A DNA stretch of 15,908 nt from DUAL01 sp036012565 (GTDB lineage: Bacteria; Bacteroidota; Bacteroidia; Flavobacteriales; BACL11): assembly GCA_036012565.1 (NCBI GenBank), contig DASCPP010000140.1:1-15908 (forward strand), given 5' to 3'. Of this stretch, positions 6,409-14,143 are shown in pieces. A model generated the notes under the pieces. It saw only the letters and a list, made by a program, of their open reading frames with translations, was not told the origin of the DNA and ran no database searches. The position numbers were made by a program, and so were the translations under genes. Position 1 is the first letter of the stretch, and the number at the start of each line of letters is the position of its first letter.

Positions 6409-9024
6409 TTATTTCTTTCCGATATGCTTTTTAATCTCATTAAGTTTTAATAGTGCTTCAACAGGGGTAAGGGTGTTGATATCAATATCCAAAAGCTCCT
6501 CTCTTATTTGAATTAATACTGGGTCATCTAGTTGAAAAAAACTTAATTGTAGGTCGTCAATTTTATGGATTTTTTTTGCTTTTTCACTTAAAGTTTCAGC
6601 CGAATGAGAACTTTCCAGTTGGTGCATAATATTGTTTGCTCTTTTTACAATACTTCTTGGCATGCCCGCCATTTGTGCCACATGAATACCGAAACTATGG
6701 GCACTGCCTCCTTTTTTTAGTTTTCTAAGGAAAATGATTTTACCTTCTATCTCTTTTACAGAAACATTGTAATTTTTTATTCTATCAAAGGAGTTTGTCA
6801 TTTCATTGAGTTCATGATAATGAGTGGCGAAAAGGGTTTTAGCTTTACTTGGATGCTCATGCAAATATTCGGCAATTGCCCATGCAATAGATACACCATC
6901 ATAGGTGCTTGTCCCTCTGCCAATTTCATCCAACAGGATTAAACTCCTTTCCGAGATATTGTTCAAAATACTGGCCGTTTCATTCATCTCCACCATAAAA
7001 GTAGATTCACCCATAGATATATTATCGGACGCCCCAACACGAGTGAATATTTTATCAACTATTCCTATCTGTGCTGCATCAGCCGGAACAAAACAGCCAA
7101 TTTGTGCCATCAATACAATAAGTGCTGTTTGTCTTAGCAGCGCTGATTTACCAGACATATTTGGGCCAGTTATCATGATAATCTGCTGCTGTTCCCTATC
7201 CAATTGGGTATTGTTTGGCACATAACTTTCGCCAGCTTTTAACTGCCTTTCAATCACAGGATGTCTTCCTCCTTTTATAATTAAGGTCTTGCCATTATCT
7301 ATAATTGGCTTTTTGTACTTATATTTTCTGGAAATAAAAGCAAAAGAAAAAAGACAATCTAACTTTGAAATAAGCTGGGCATTTCGCTGAATGGGTGCTA
7401 TAAACTTAGTCAAACTCAATACCAAATCCTGATACAATTTTTGTTCAAGCATACCAATTCTTTCCTCTGCACTTAATATTTTAACCTCATATTCTTTCAA
7501 TTCTTCTGTAATATATCTTTCAGCATTTACCAAGGTTTGTTTTCGCATCCATCTTTCCGGCACTTTATCCTTATGCGTATTGCGGACTTCTAAATAATAG
7601 CCAAATACATTGTTGAAGGAAATTTTTAGGGAAGGAATTCCTGTTGCTTGACTTTCCCTTTCTAAAATTTGTTGCAACACCTCTTTAGCTGAAATTGAAA
7701 TGGATCTTAATTCATCTAATTCTGAATTAACTCCAATATTTATAACATTTCCTTTACTCAGAAGTGCTGGGGGATTAGGATGCAACTGTTTTTCTATATT
7801 TTGTTTTATTTCCTGGCAAACATCAATCTGCTTTCCAATATTTTTAATGGTAGTTTCAGAGGAATTTTGGCAAGTATCTTTAATAGGAACAAGGGCTTCT
7901 AATCCAATTTGTAATTGCATACATTCTCTTGGGGAAATCCTTGCAGTTGCTACTTTTGAAATCAGTCTTTCTAAATCTCCGATTTGTGATATTTGCTCTT
8001 TTATTAAAGATGTGAACTCATTATTCCCAATAAAATAATCTACTACTTTCAATCGTTCATTAATAGTGCTTACCTCTTTTAGCGGAAGGGCTACCCATCT
8101 TTTTAGCATTCGCGCTCCCATTGGCGAAATTGTATTATCAAGCACATCTACCAAAGTTTTTGCTCCTTCATTTGGGGAATAAAAAAGTTCTAAATTCCGG
8201 ATAGTGAATTTATCCATCCACAGATGATTCTCTTTTTCAATTCTGCTAATACTGGCAATATGCTGGGTATGATTATGTTTTGTTTCCTGTAAATAATGTA
8301 AGATAACGCCTGCCGCCACTTTACCATTTTGCATCTGCTCTATCCCAAATCCTTTAAGCGTTGATGTGTCAAATTGATTAAGTAGTAACTCAGTAGAGTA
8401 ATCGGTAGTGAACGCCCAATTATCGACAGCAAAAGTGTGGTGCTTCTCGCCAAAATCTTGCATAAAACCTTTTTTGTTTTCTTTCTGAAAAAGAACTTCT
8501 GTTGGTCTAAAACTTTGCAGCAATTTATCCATGTATTCGGTGTTTCCTTCTGCTATTAAAAACTCCCCAGTCGAAATATCTAAAAAGGAAATACCTAGAT
8601 TCTCATCTCCATAATACACAGCTGCTAAAAAATTATTTTGTATATTTTCTAGCACTAAATCGTTATAAGATACTCCTGGCGTTACAAGTTCCGTCACTCC
8701 TCTTTTGACTATCTTTTTGGTAAGTTTCGGATCTTCTAATTGTTCACAAATAGCAACCCTATTCCCTGCCCTTACTAATTTTGGTAGGTAAGTATCTAAG
8801 GAATGGTGCGGAAAGCCAGCCAATTCCGTTCTAGAAGAACCATTAGCCCTATTAGTAAGAACAATCCCTAATATTTTAGATGCTTTTATCGCATCTTCCC
8901 CAAAAGTTTCATAAAAATCACCAATTCTAAAAAGTAGAATTGCATCAGGATATTTTGCCTTAATACGATTGTACTGCCCAATAAGAGGAGTTTGTTTTTT
9001 TTGCTTTTTAGTTTTAGTAGTCAA
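6409..9024 (-). CDS. mutS: DNA mismatch repair protein MutS
   Basis: MutS binds mismatches and small loops in newly replicated DNA as a dimer and, with ATP, recruits MutL. The 871-residue protein has full family length and all expected parts: the mismatch-reading Phe37-Tyr-Glu39 in GDFYETF near the N-terminus, connector and lever domains, the Walker A motif GPNMSGKS at 620-627, ST[FM]VEMNE around 674-682, Walker B LILLDE at 695-700 followed by GRGTSTYDG, FATHYHEL, and a C-terminal helix-turn-helix dimerisation region. The only reasonable start is TTG at 9024: an in-frame TAA lies two codons upstream, and the first internal ATG would remove the mismatch-binding domain. A TATATTTG element sits 24 bases before this TTG. 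The gene is divergent from the RNA methyltransferase gene, sharing a 36-base intergenic region. Confidence 0.97.
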   Translation of the reverse strand: MTTKTKKQKKQTPLIGQYNRIKAKYPDAILLFRIGDFYETFGEDAIKASKILGIVLTNRANGSSRTELAGFPHHSLDTYLPKLVRAGNRVAICEQLEDPKLTKKIVKRGVTELVTPGVSYNDLVLENIQNNFLAAVYYGDENLGISFLDISTGEFLIAEGNTEYMDKLLQSFRPTEVLFQKENKKGFMQDFGEKHHTFAVDNWAFTTDYSTELLLNQFDTSTLKGFGIEQMQNGKVAAGVILHYLQETKHNHTQHIASISRIEKENHLWMDKFTIRNLELFYSPNEGAKTLVDVLDNTISPMGARMLKRWVALPLKEVSTINERLKVVDYFIGNNEFTSLIKEQISQIGDLERLISKVATARISPRECMQLQIGLEALVPIKDTCQNSSETTIKNIGKQIDVCQEIKQNIEKQLHPNPPALLSKGNVINIGVNSELDELRSISISAKEVLQQILERESQATGIPSLKISFNNVFGYYLEVRNTHKDKVPERWMRKQTLVNAERYITEELKEYEVKILSAEERIGMLEQKLYQDLVLSLTKFIAPIQRNAQLISKLDCLFSFAFISRKYKYKKPIIDNGKTLIIKGGRHPVIERQLKAGESYVPNNTQLDREQQQIIMITGPNMSGKSALLRQTALIVLMAQIGCFVPADAAQIGIVDKIFTRVGASDNISMGESTFMVEMNETASILNNISERSLILLDEIGRGTSTYDGVSIAWAIAEYLHEHPSKAKTLFATHYHELNEMTNSFDRIKNYNVSVKEIEGKIIFLRKLKKGGSAHSFGIHVAQMAGMPRSIVKRANNIMHQLESSHSAETLSEKAKKIHKIDDLQLSFFQLDDPVLIQIREELLDIDINTLTPVEALLKLNEIKKHIGKK

Positions 9025-9048
9025 AAATTATTTCTTTAATATTGCGGA

Positions 9049-9056
9049 CAAATATA
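9049..9056 (-). promoter_or_regulatory. -7 element for mutS
   Basis: TATATTTG on the minus strand, 24 bases upstream of the TTG start of mutS. Any -33 element would lie inside the first codons of the divergent methyltransferase gene, and no TTG is visible there at the right distance, so only the -7 half supports the call. Confidence 0.5.
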
Positions 9057-9060
9057 ATAG

Positions 9061-9585
9061 ATGCGTAAGTTAAAAAATAATGAATTAGAAAGAATAAGTG
9101 TGGCAGATTTTAAATCAGCAAAAAAGACACCTATTATTGTGGTGTTGGACAATGTAAGAAGTGCCATGAATGTGGGTTCGGTTTTCAGAACTGCTGATGC
9201 ATTTATTATTGAGAAAATTTATTTGTGTGGCATTACTGCTACTCCTCCAAATAAAGAAATCATGAAAACTGCATTAAGTGCAAATGACTCGATAGATTGG
9301 GAATACATTAAAGATACAAAGGATATTATTGCAAAGCTAAAAGGGGAAAAACATCATATTATTGGGGTGGAGCAAACTAAAAATGCTACTTTCTTAAACA
9401 ACTTTGAACCGTTAAATAAAAAAGTAGTTCTTGTTTTTGGTCATGAAGTTTTTGGCGTTAGCCAGGAGGTAATTGATCTTTGTGATGAGTGTATTGAAAT
9501 TCAACAATTTGGGACAAAACACTCCTTAAATATCTCGGTAAGTGTAGGGATTGTACTTTGGGAGGTGTATCAAAAAATGAATTAA
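9061..9585 (+). CDS. SpoU/TrmH-family RNA 2'-O-methyltransferase
   Basis: A compact SPOUT methyltransferase of 174 residues, the size of a bare catalytic domain. Motif 1 is DNVRSAMNVGSVFRTAD (30-46, with Asn37 and Arg43), motif 2 LVFGHEVFGVS (124-134, Glu129), and motif 3 GTKHSLNISVSVGI (151-164), which forms the trefoil knot that holds S-adenosylmethionine. Family members methylate the 2'-OH of a tRNA or rRNA ribose; the target cannot be deduced from sequence. The short N-terminal extension (about 25 residues) is charged and lacks the L30e-like RNA-binding domain of RlmB. The ATG at 9061 begins right at the divergent mutS promoter region and no clear TAnnTTTG is seen on the plus strand. The gene ends four bases before the convergent barrel-protein gene. 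Confidence 0.92.
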   Translation: MRKLKNNELERISVADFKSAKKTPIIVVLDNVRSAMNVGSVFRTADAFIIEKIYLCGITATPPNKEIMKTALSANDSIDWEYIKDTKDIIAKLKGEKHHIIGVEQTKNATFLNNFEPLNKKVVLVFGHEVFGVSQEVIDLCDECIEIQQFGTKHSLNISVSVGIVLWEVYQKMN

Positions 9586-9589
9586 AAAA

Positions 9590-10210
9590 TTAGTTTTTCC
9601 CTAAATTAATAGTAGTCCCTAAAGAATAGAACATAAACATATCGGCTCTATTGCTGAGCTTTGCATCCCATTTATAATTACTCCTCATTCGACCAGTTAC
9701 GGAAAAATCGAGAATAACATTTTTAGATACCTTAACTTTATAGTTGATGATAAATCCTACCACAAAAGTTTTTTCTACAACATTTTCATGCCACTCATTG
9801 TGAAATTTTCCAGCATCCTGAAAATCATTTTCCGACAACCATTGATAACTGTAACTATTTATAAACTGTTCTGTTTTTAATTCTTGCCTTAAAGCTCTAA
9901 AAATATTTAAGCCAACCCATACCTTTGCCAAGAGATTCAACCTTCTATTTTTTGCAAATGCATTTGATTGATAATTTTTAGAATTAACTTTCCTATCGAA
10001 CAAAGAGGGAATATTTATAATAAAATTAATATCTAACTCCATAAATTCTGCATGGAATTGCTCCCCTTCTCTTTGGTGCTGAACTTGTATGCTGCCACTA
10101 GTATGATAAGGAGCATCACAAATAGATTGATCTTTTCCTCTGTATTTTGTGCGTTTGATTGTAATATAACAGCAGAAAATATCAGAATTAAAAAGGTAGT
10201 TTTTTATCAT
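9590..10210 (-). CDS. beta-barrel-like envelope protein with an apparently frameshifted signal peptide
   Basis: No named family is recognised. From about residue 40 onward the 206-residue frame looks like a small outer-membrane beta-barrel: alternating strands such as FMELDINFIINI, KTFVVGFIINYKVKV and KNVILDFSVTGRM, ending with MFMFYSLGTTINLGKN. The first ~30 residues of the open frame (NYLFNSDIFCCYITIKR...) do not resemble a signal peptide. One frame over, positions 10200-10147 encode TTFLILIFSAVILQSNAQ, an excellent Bacteroidota signal peptide ending in A-Q. Removing one A from the A6 run at 10205-10200 and adding one to the A4 run at 10136-10133 would join ATG-Ile-Lys to this peptide and return to the main frame. 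The gene is therefore either damaged by two compensating indels or carries homopolymer sequencing errors. It is convergent with the methyltransferase gene. Confidence 0.65.
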   Translation of the reverse strand: MIKNYLFNSDIFCCYITIKRTKYRGKDQSICDAPYHTSGSIQVQHQREGEQFHAEFMELDINFIINIPSLFDRKVNSKNYQSNAFAKNRRLNLLAKVWVGLNIFRALRQELKTEQFINSYSYQWLSENDFQDAGKFHNEWHENVVEKTFVVGFIINYKVKVSKNVILDFSVTGRMRSNYKWDAKLSNRADMFMFYSLGTTINLGKN

Positions 10211-10286
10211 TATAATTTATAAAATTCACTTAAATTTAGAGAAAATATTTCTTTTGTATAGTGTAGTTAAAATCTTTTAATATTTT

Positions 10287-10294
10287 CAAATATA
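10287..10294 (-). promoter_or_regulatory. -7 element for the beta-barrel gene
   Basis: TATATTTG on the minus strand, 76 bases upstream of the ATG at 10210, in the 169-base divergent gap between this gene and the OmpA/TPR lipoprotein gene. It abuts a 12-base palindrome (AAAATCGATTTT, 10295-10306). No TTG at the standard -33 distance. Confidence 0.4.
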
Positions 10295-10332
10295 AAAATC
10301 GATTTTGAGGCATTTTCTATCCGTGTATTTCA

Positions 10333-10340
10333 TATATTTG
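10333..10340 (+). promoter_or_regulatory. -7 element for the OmpA/TPR lipoprotein gene
   Basis: TATATTTG on the plus strand, 39 bases before the ATG at 10380. A TTTTG at 10303-10307 is the nearest -33 candidate, but the 25-base spacing is slightly too long. The leader between this element and the ATG is A-rich (AACAAAACTTAAATAAAGC), as common for well-translated Bacteroidota genes. Confidence 0.5.
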
Positions 10341-10379
10341 CCGCAAAATAATAACTAAACAACAAAACTTAAATAAAGC

Positions 10380-12056
10380 ATGAACACAGTAGGCCTTACC
10401 AAAGCAGTTTCCATCCTATTTTTTGGCGTTTTAATAAGCGGATGCGGACTAACAATAATGACAAGCAAATACGACACAGTAGTTTATACTGTAACGCCAC
10501 CAATTTTGCATGTACATGGCGGAAAGGTTGCGGTAAAAATTGATGGAAACATACCCGCAAAATATTTCCACAAAAATGCAACAGTTTATTTTACGCCTGT
10601 TTTAAAAAGTGAAAGTTCTGAAAAATCTTTTAAGAGCATTACTTTGCAAGGAGAAGAGGCAAGTGGAGGGCAAAAAACAATTTCCTATGCTACTGGCGGT
10701 AGTTTTACTTATGAGGACAAAATAAACTACACGGAAGACATGCTAGTTTCTGGCTTAGAAATAAAAGCAGTGGCAAAACTAAAAGATCAATTAGAGCCAC
10801 TAGGCCCAGTAACTATTGCGCAAGGGGTAATTGCTACTTCTAAGAGAGTAGAAGACACAGAAGAAATTGCCATTGCACATCATGACTATGAGAAAGAAAC
10901 CATACTTTCCGAATTCTCTACAATTTACTTCTTGGTAAACCAAAGCGTAATCCGAACCTCTGAAAAAAGTGATGAGGACATGAACAGATTGCAAGAGTTT
11001 GCAAAATTGGGATACAAAACACACAGCATTGAAATCAAATCCTTTGCTTCACCAGATGGAACAGTTGATGCAAATGATGATGTATCAGAAAGAAGGAATA
11101 AGTCTACTGTAAAATACACCAAGCAAATCTTGAATAGACTAAAATTAGATGGAGCTACTCATGAGGAGCTGTATACCAATGTTTCTTACGGAGAAGATTG
11201 GGATGGGTTCAATAAACTGATGAAGGCTTCTGATATGAAGGACAAAAGAAGAGTGTTAAACATTGTAAATTCTGTGCAAAACCCAGAAAAAAGGGAGCAA
11301 GCAATTAGAGATATGGCCGAGCTTTATGACGCTATTGATAAGAATATTTTACCTCAACTAAGAAAAGCACAAATTATGATTCGTTCGTATCAGCCTAAAA
11401 AGACAAATGAAGAAATAGCATCTCTTTCTATTTCAAGCCCTGATTCATTAGATGTAAAAGAACTCCTTTTTTCTGCTACACTTACAAATGAGAGAGCTGC
11501 TAAGATGAAAATCTATAACACTGCCGTTAGTTTGTATAAGGAGGACTGGAGAGCGTATAATAATATCGCAAGCATTTACATTGGAGAAAACAATTTAGAA
11601 AAAGCAAGTACATGGTTAGATAAAGCATTTGAAATAAGTGAAAACAATGCTGATGTGCTTACAAATTACGGAATTATTGCTGCAAGAAATGGTAACTTAG
11701 GTAAAGCACAACAATTATTTAATCAAGCAAATGCTTCTGATAAAAACCAAGCCATTTTGGATATCCGTCAAGGAAAATACGCCAAAGCAGAAAGATATTT
11801 CAAAAATGCAAACACGCATAACGCTACCCTTGCGAAAGTACTAAATGGAGACAATAGTAGCTCATGCACAGACAATACTGCTGCTTGCTATTATTTGAAT
11901 GCCATTGTTGGCGCTCGCTCTGATAATATGCAAATGCTAACTCAAAATTTATCGAAAGCCATTGCTGCTGATGCAAGCTATAAAACAGATGCAGCTAATG
12001 ATTTAGAGTTTGTAAATTACAGAGAAAATCAGGAATATAATGCACTTATTAAATAA
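10380..12056 (+). CDS. lipoprotein with OmpA-like segment and TPR repeats
   Basis: A 558-residue protein starting with a lipoprotein signal peptide whose lipobox is LISGC (lipidated Cys22). Residues ~30-180 are strand-rich and not assigned. Residues ~183-255 resemble an OmpA C-terminal peptidoglycan-binding domain in the divergent form common in Bacteroidota: STIYFLVNQSVI, then IEIKSFASPDGT and a helix with SERRNKSTVKYTKQIL. A helical stretch follows, then about three TPR units (roughly 387-484: DWRAYNNIASIYIGENNLEKASTW and similar), and an alpha-helical tail with two cysteines (496 and 503). It is probably anchored in the outer membrane and may contact peptidoglycan and partner proteins through the TPRs. 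The role is unknown. PorE-like T9SS proteins also combine OmpA and TPR parts, but in a different order and with a WD40 propeller that is absent here. It stands alone in its transcription unit. Confidence 0.85.
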   Translation: MNTVGLTKAVSILFFGVLISGCGLTIMTSKYDTVVYTVTPPILHVHGGKVAVKIDGNIPAKYFHKNATVYFTPVLKSESSEKSFKSITLQGEEASGGQKTISYATGGSFTYEDKINYTEDMLVSGLEIKAVAKLKDQLEPLGPVTIAQGVIATSKRVEDTEEIAIAHHDYEKETILSEFSTIYFLVNQSVIRTSEKSDEDMNRLQEFAKLGYKTHSIEIKSFASPDGTVDANDDVSERRNKSTVKYTKQILNRLKLDGATHEELYTNVSYGEDWDGFNKLMKASDMKDKRRVLNIVNSVQNPEKREQAIRDMAELYDAIDKNILPQLRKAQIMIRSYQPKKTNEEIASLSISSPDSLDVKELLFSATLTNERAAKMKIYNTAVSLYKEDWRAYNNIASIYIGENNLEKASTWLDKAFEISENNADVLTNYGIIAARNGNLGKAQQLFNQANASDKNQAILDIRQGKYAKAERYFKNANTHNATLAKVLNGDNSSSCTDNTAACYYLNAIVGARSDNMQMLTQNLSKAIAADASYKTDAANDLEFVNYRENQEYNALIK

Positions 12057-12079
12057 GTATAATTCCATATAAAATTTAA

Positions 12080-12114
12080 AAAGAACCTCATATATTTTGG
12101 GTTCTTTCTATTTT
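12080..12114 (+). terminator. probable terminator after the OmpA/TPR lipoprotein gene
   Basis: AAAGAACC (12080-12087) pairs with GGTTCTTT (12100-12107) over a 12-base loop, 23 bases past the stop codon, followed by CTATTTT. The stem is only moderately G+C-rich and the T tract is interrupted, so termination may be partial and the sulfotransferase gene, starting ten bases later, could receive read-through. Confidence 0.5.
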
Positions 12115-12123
12115 AAGGCTGAT

Positions 12124-13026
12124 ATGAAAAATAATCTTCCGAACTTTATAATAATTGGGGCAATGAAAGCTGCCACCACATCCGCTTATACTTACCTCTT
12201 ACAACATCCTGATATTTATATGCCAAAGGTAAAAGAGCCCATGTTTTTTAACAACTACAAACAAGAAAATGACTATTTTATAAAAGGGAGAAAAAGAGTG
12301 AAAAACAGAACCCTTGAAAAGTACAAATCCTTATTTAATAATGTAAAAAACGAAAAAGCAATTGGGGAAGCGTCACCTACTTACATGCTAAATGAAATGG
12401 CTCCGAAACTAATAAAAGAGCTAATTCCGAAAGTGAAAATAATTGCAATATTACGGCAACCAATTGATAGGGCTTATTCAAATTTTTTGCATGCAAAAAG
12501 AGATAAAAGAGAACCTGTAAATGATTTTGAAACTGCTTTTGAAAAGGAGGAAAAAAGGATAAAAAATAATTGGAGTCCTTTGTATTATTACAAAAGTAAG
12601 GGCTATTATTTTCATCTCTTGAGCAGATACTATGCTCTTTTTAATAAGGAGAATATTAAAGTTCTATTATTTGAGGATTTTGTAAAAAACCCAATTGCTT
12701 GTACACAAGAAGTTTATCAATTTTTAGAAGTGGACCATTCTTTTGTGCCAGATACTTCAAAAATTGCTAATGTATCAGGCGTGCCAACCAATAGTATTAT
12801 TGGAAAAACGGTAAGCTTTTTAAGATATTATAGATTACTACCTAAACTCTCAATAAGTACAATCTTACCAAAATGGGCAGTGCAAACTTTGTTCCAATCA
12901 GCTTACAAAAAACCGGAGCCTATAAGCAGTGAGTTACGTAAAAAACTTACCTACAAATACTATAAAGAAGACATTCTGCAATTGGAAAAACTAATTGAAA
13001 AAGACCTTTCACATTGGTTAGTGTAA
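12124..13026 (+). CDS. PAPS-dependent sulfotransferase
   Basis: Sulfotransferase family protein of 300 residues that should move sulfate from PAPS to a hydroxyl or amino group. The 5'-phosphosulfate loop reads IGAMKAATTS (residues 11-20, Lys15), KEPMFF at 38-42 is a frequent companion motif, and the 3'-phosphate site is LRQPIDRAYSNF (110-121, Arg111 and Ser119). No signal peptide or membrane helix is present, so it would act in the cytoplasm on a lipid, glycan precursor or small molecule; the acceptor cannot be deduced. The frame is open from a TTG at 12097, but that lies inside the hairpin; the ATG at 12124, directly before the conserved core, is the better start. No PAPS-synthesis genes are in the window. 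The 3' end overlaps the convergent nucleoside kinase gene by nine bases. Confidence 0.88.
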   Translation: MKNNLPNFIIIGAMKAATTSAYTYLLQHPDIYMPKVKEPMFFNNYKQENDYFIKGRKRVKNRTLEKYKSLFNNVKNEKAIGEASPTYMLNEMAPKLIKELIPKVKIIAILRQPIDRAYSNFLHAKRDKREPVNDFETAFEKEEKRIKNNWSPLYYYKSKGYYFHLLSRYYALFNKENIKVLLFEDFVKNPIACTQEVYQFLEVDHSFVPDTSKIANVSGVPTNSIIGKTVSFLRYYRLLPKLSISTILPKWAVQTLFQSAYKKPEPISSELRKKLTYKYYKEDILQLEKLIEKDLSHWLV

Positions 13027-13650
13027 ACTAAGATGATGCACCCCAAAACTATATGACCGTTTTATTGATGCTAATATTTTTTGATATTTTTCATCATTCT
13101 GTACAAAGTCAGAATCCGTAACATCAATAATAAGAACGGTAAAGTCCTTTTGTTTTTTGAAAAAATCCAAATACTTCTTTTGAATTTTTAAGAGATAATT
13201 ATCTGTTATGTCTTGCTCATAAGTTCTGTTTCTTTTTTTGATGTTTCTTTGCAAACATTGAATATCGGCATGCAAATAAACAAGTAAATCAGGATTGGGT
13301 AAAGAGGCAAGCATAATATCGAAAAGACGATAAAAAAGGGTGAGCTCATCTTTTGATAAATTGTTTTGTGCAAATAGCCGTGATTTGATAAAGAAATAAT
13401 CAGAAACGGTGAAAGAGGAAAATATTTCCTGCACCATTGCTTCTTTTAGTTGTTTGTAGCGCTCAGCCATAAAAAAAAGCTCTAATGGAAATGCGTATTT
13501 TTCTGGCTCTTTGTAAAATCTTGGCAAAAAAGGATTGTTAGCAAACTCCTCTAGAATTAATCGTGCATTACAATCTGCTGCAATTTTCTTGGCTAAGGAA
13601 GTTTTGCCTGCACCAATATTCCCTTCAATACAAATAAAATTACACTGCAT
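13018..13650 (-). CDS. deoxynucleoside kinase
   Basis: A 210-residue member of the deoxynucleoside kinase (dNK/dCK/dGK) family, cytoplasmic salvage enzymes that phosphorylate deoxynucleosides with ATP. The P-loop is GNIGAGKTS (residues 10-18), followed by a glutamate motif EEFANNPFLPRFY around 35-47, SDYFFIKSRLFA in place of the usual S-D-Y-x-F-x-K-S substrate segment, LVYLHAD, and the arginine-rich lid IKKRNRTYEQDI. Deoxyadenosine or deoxyguanosine is the likely substrate in bacterial relatives, but this cannot be fixed by eye. The ATG at 13650 places the P-loop at the very N-terminus as normal; a GTG at 13683 would add 11 unrelated residues. The start overlaps the end of folK by 11 bases, so the two genes are translated from one mRNA. 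Confidence 0.9.
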   Translation of the reverse strand: MQCNFICIEGNIGAGKTSLAKKIAADCNARLILEEFANNPFLPRFYKEPEKYAFPLELFFMAERYKQLKEAMVQEIFSSFTVSDYFFIKSRLFAQNNLSKDELTLFYRLFDIMLASLPNPDLLVYLHADIQCLQRNIKKRNRTYEQDITDNYLLKIQKKYLDFFKKQKDFTVLIIDVTDSDFVQNDEKYQKILASIKRSYSFGVHHLSLH

Positions 13651-14128
13651 ATGCCTCCACACTTTCTGTATCCTTACACTCACTTAAAAGTTTGCCTATG
13701 GTTTTATTGTATTTGGGATGGACAAAATTGGGGGCAATTTCATGAAGTGGAATAAGCACAAATTTTCTGCTTTGCAAATGTATGTGAGGAATACAAATCC
13801 CTTCTTTTTCTACAATCAAATCATTATAAAACAAAATATCAATATCAATAATGCGCTCTCCCCATTTTTCATTTCTGATGCGCCCAATTTTATCTTCTAT
13901 TTGTAAAACCTTTTCCAATACTTCTTCAGCTGAAAATTCGCTTTTTATTTCTAAAACTTGATTTAGAAAATCATTTTGGTTTTCCGCTCCCCAAGGAACG
14001 CTCTCATAAATTTTGGATTCTTTTTGAATTGTGCCAATTTCCTCTGCCAAAAGCTTATAAGCATTTTGCAAATATTCCTCTCGTCCACCCATATTAGAAC
14101 CCAATTGTAAAAAAACTTTATTATTCAT
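13640..14128 (-). CDS. folK: 2-amino-4-hydroxy-6-hydroxymethyldihydropteridine pyrophosphokinase
   Basis: FolK (HPPK) transfers pyrophosphate from ATP to 6-hydroxymethyl-7,8-dihydropterin, the step before dihydropteroate synthase in folate synthesis. The 162-residue protein has the usual length and motifs: VFLQLGSNMGGRE at the N-terminus, the VPWG loop near 44-47, FLNQVLEI, and the signature RNEKWGERIIDIDILFYND (about 85-103) with the magnesium-binding Asp95 and Asp97 at the same numbers as in the Escherichia coli enzyme. IPHIHLQSRKFVLIPL follows. I placed the start at the ATG at 14128; the frame is open to a TTG at 14146, but that codon belongs to the TATATTTG promoter element. It is first in a two-gene unit with the nucleoside kinase and divergent from sppA. 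Confidence 0.95.
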   Translation of the reverse strand: MNNKVFLQLGSNMGGREEYLQNAYKLLAEEIGTIQKESKIYESVPWGAENQNDFLNQVLEIKSEFSAEEVLEKVLQIEDKIGRIRNEKWGERIIDIDILFYNDLIVEKEGICIPHIHLQSRKFVLIPLHEIAPNFVHPKYNKTIGKLLSECKDTESVEAYAV

Positions 14129-14143
14129 CAAGAAATAAAAGCC

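Noticed and set aside
6905..7225. Plus-strand open frame of 106 codons opposite the MutS ATPase domain
   Set aside because: It is antisense to the Walker A/B region, whose strong conservation is accounted for by MutS; no evidence for a second gene.
7700..8038. Plus-strand open frame of 112 codons inside mutS
   Set aside because: It lies opposite a fully conserved mutS region, has no promoter or recognisable domain, and is explained by antisense codon bias.
10295..10306. Perfect palindrome AAAATCGATTTT in the divergent gap
   Set aside because: It could be an operator, but it is short and AT-rich, occurs only once as far as I can see, and no regulator gene is near. Chance is likely in this composition.
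10380..12056. PorE-like type IX secretion component
   Set aside because: OmpA and TPR parts are present but in the reverse order and without the WD40 propeller; no other T9SS gene is in the window.
12091..12099. TATATTTTG as a promoter for the sulfotransferase gene
   Set aside because: It is one base out of register with TAnnTTTG and forms the loop of the hairpin that more likely ends the upstream transcript.
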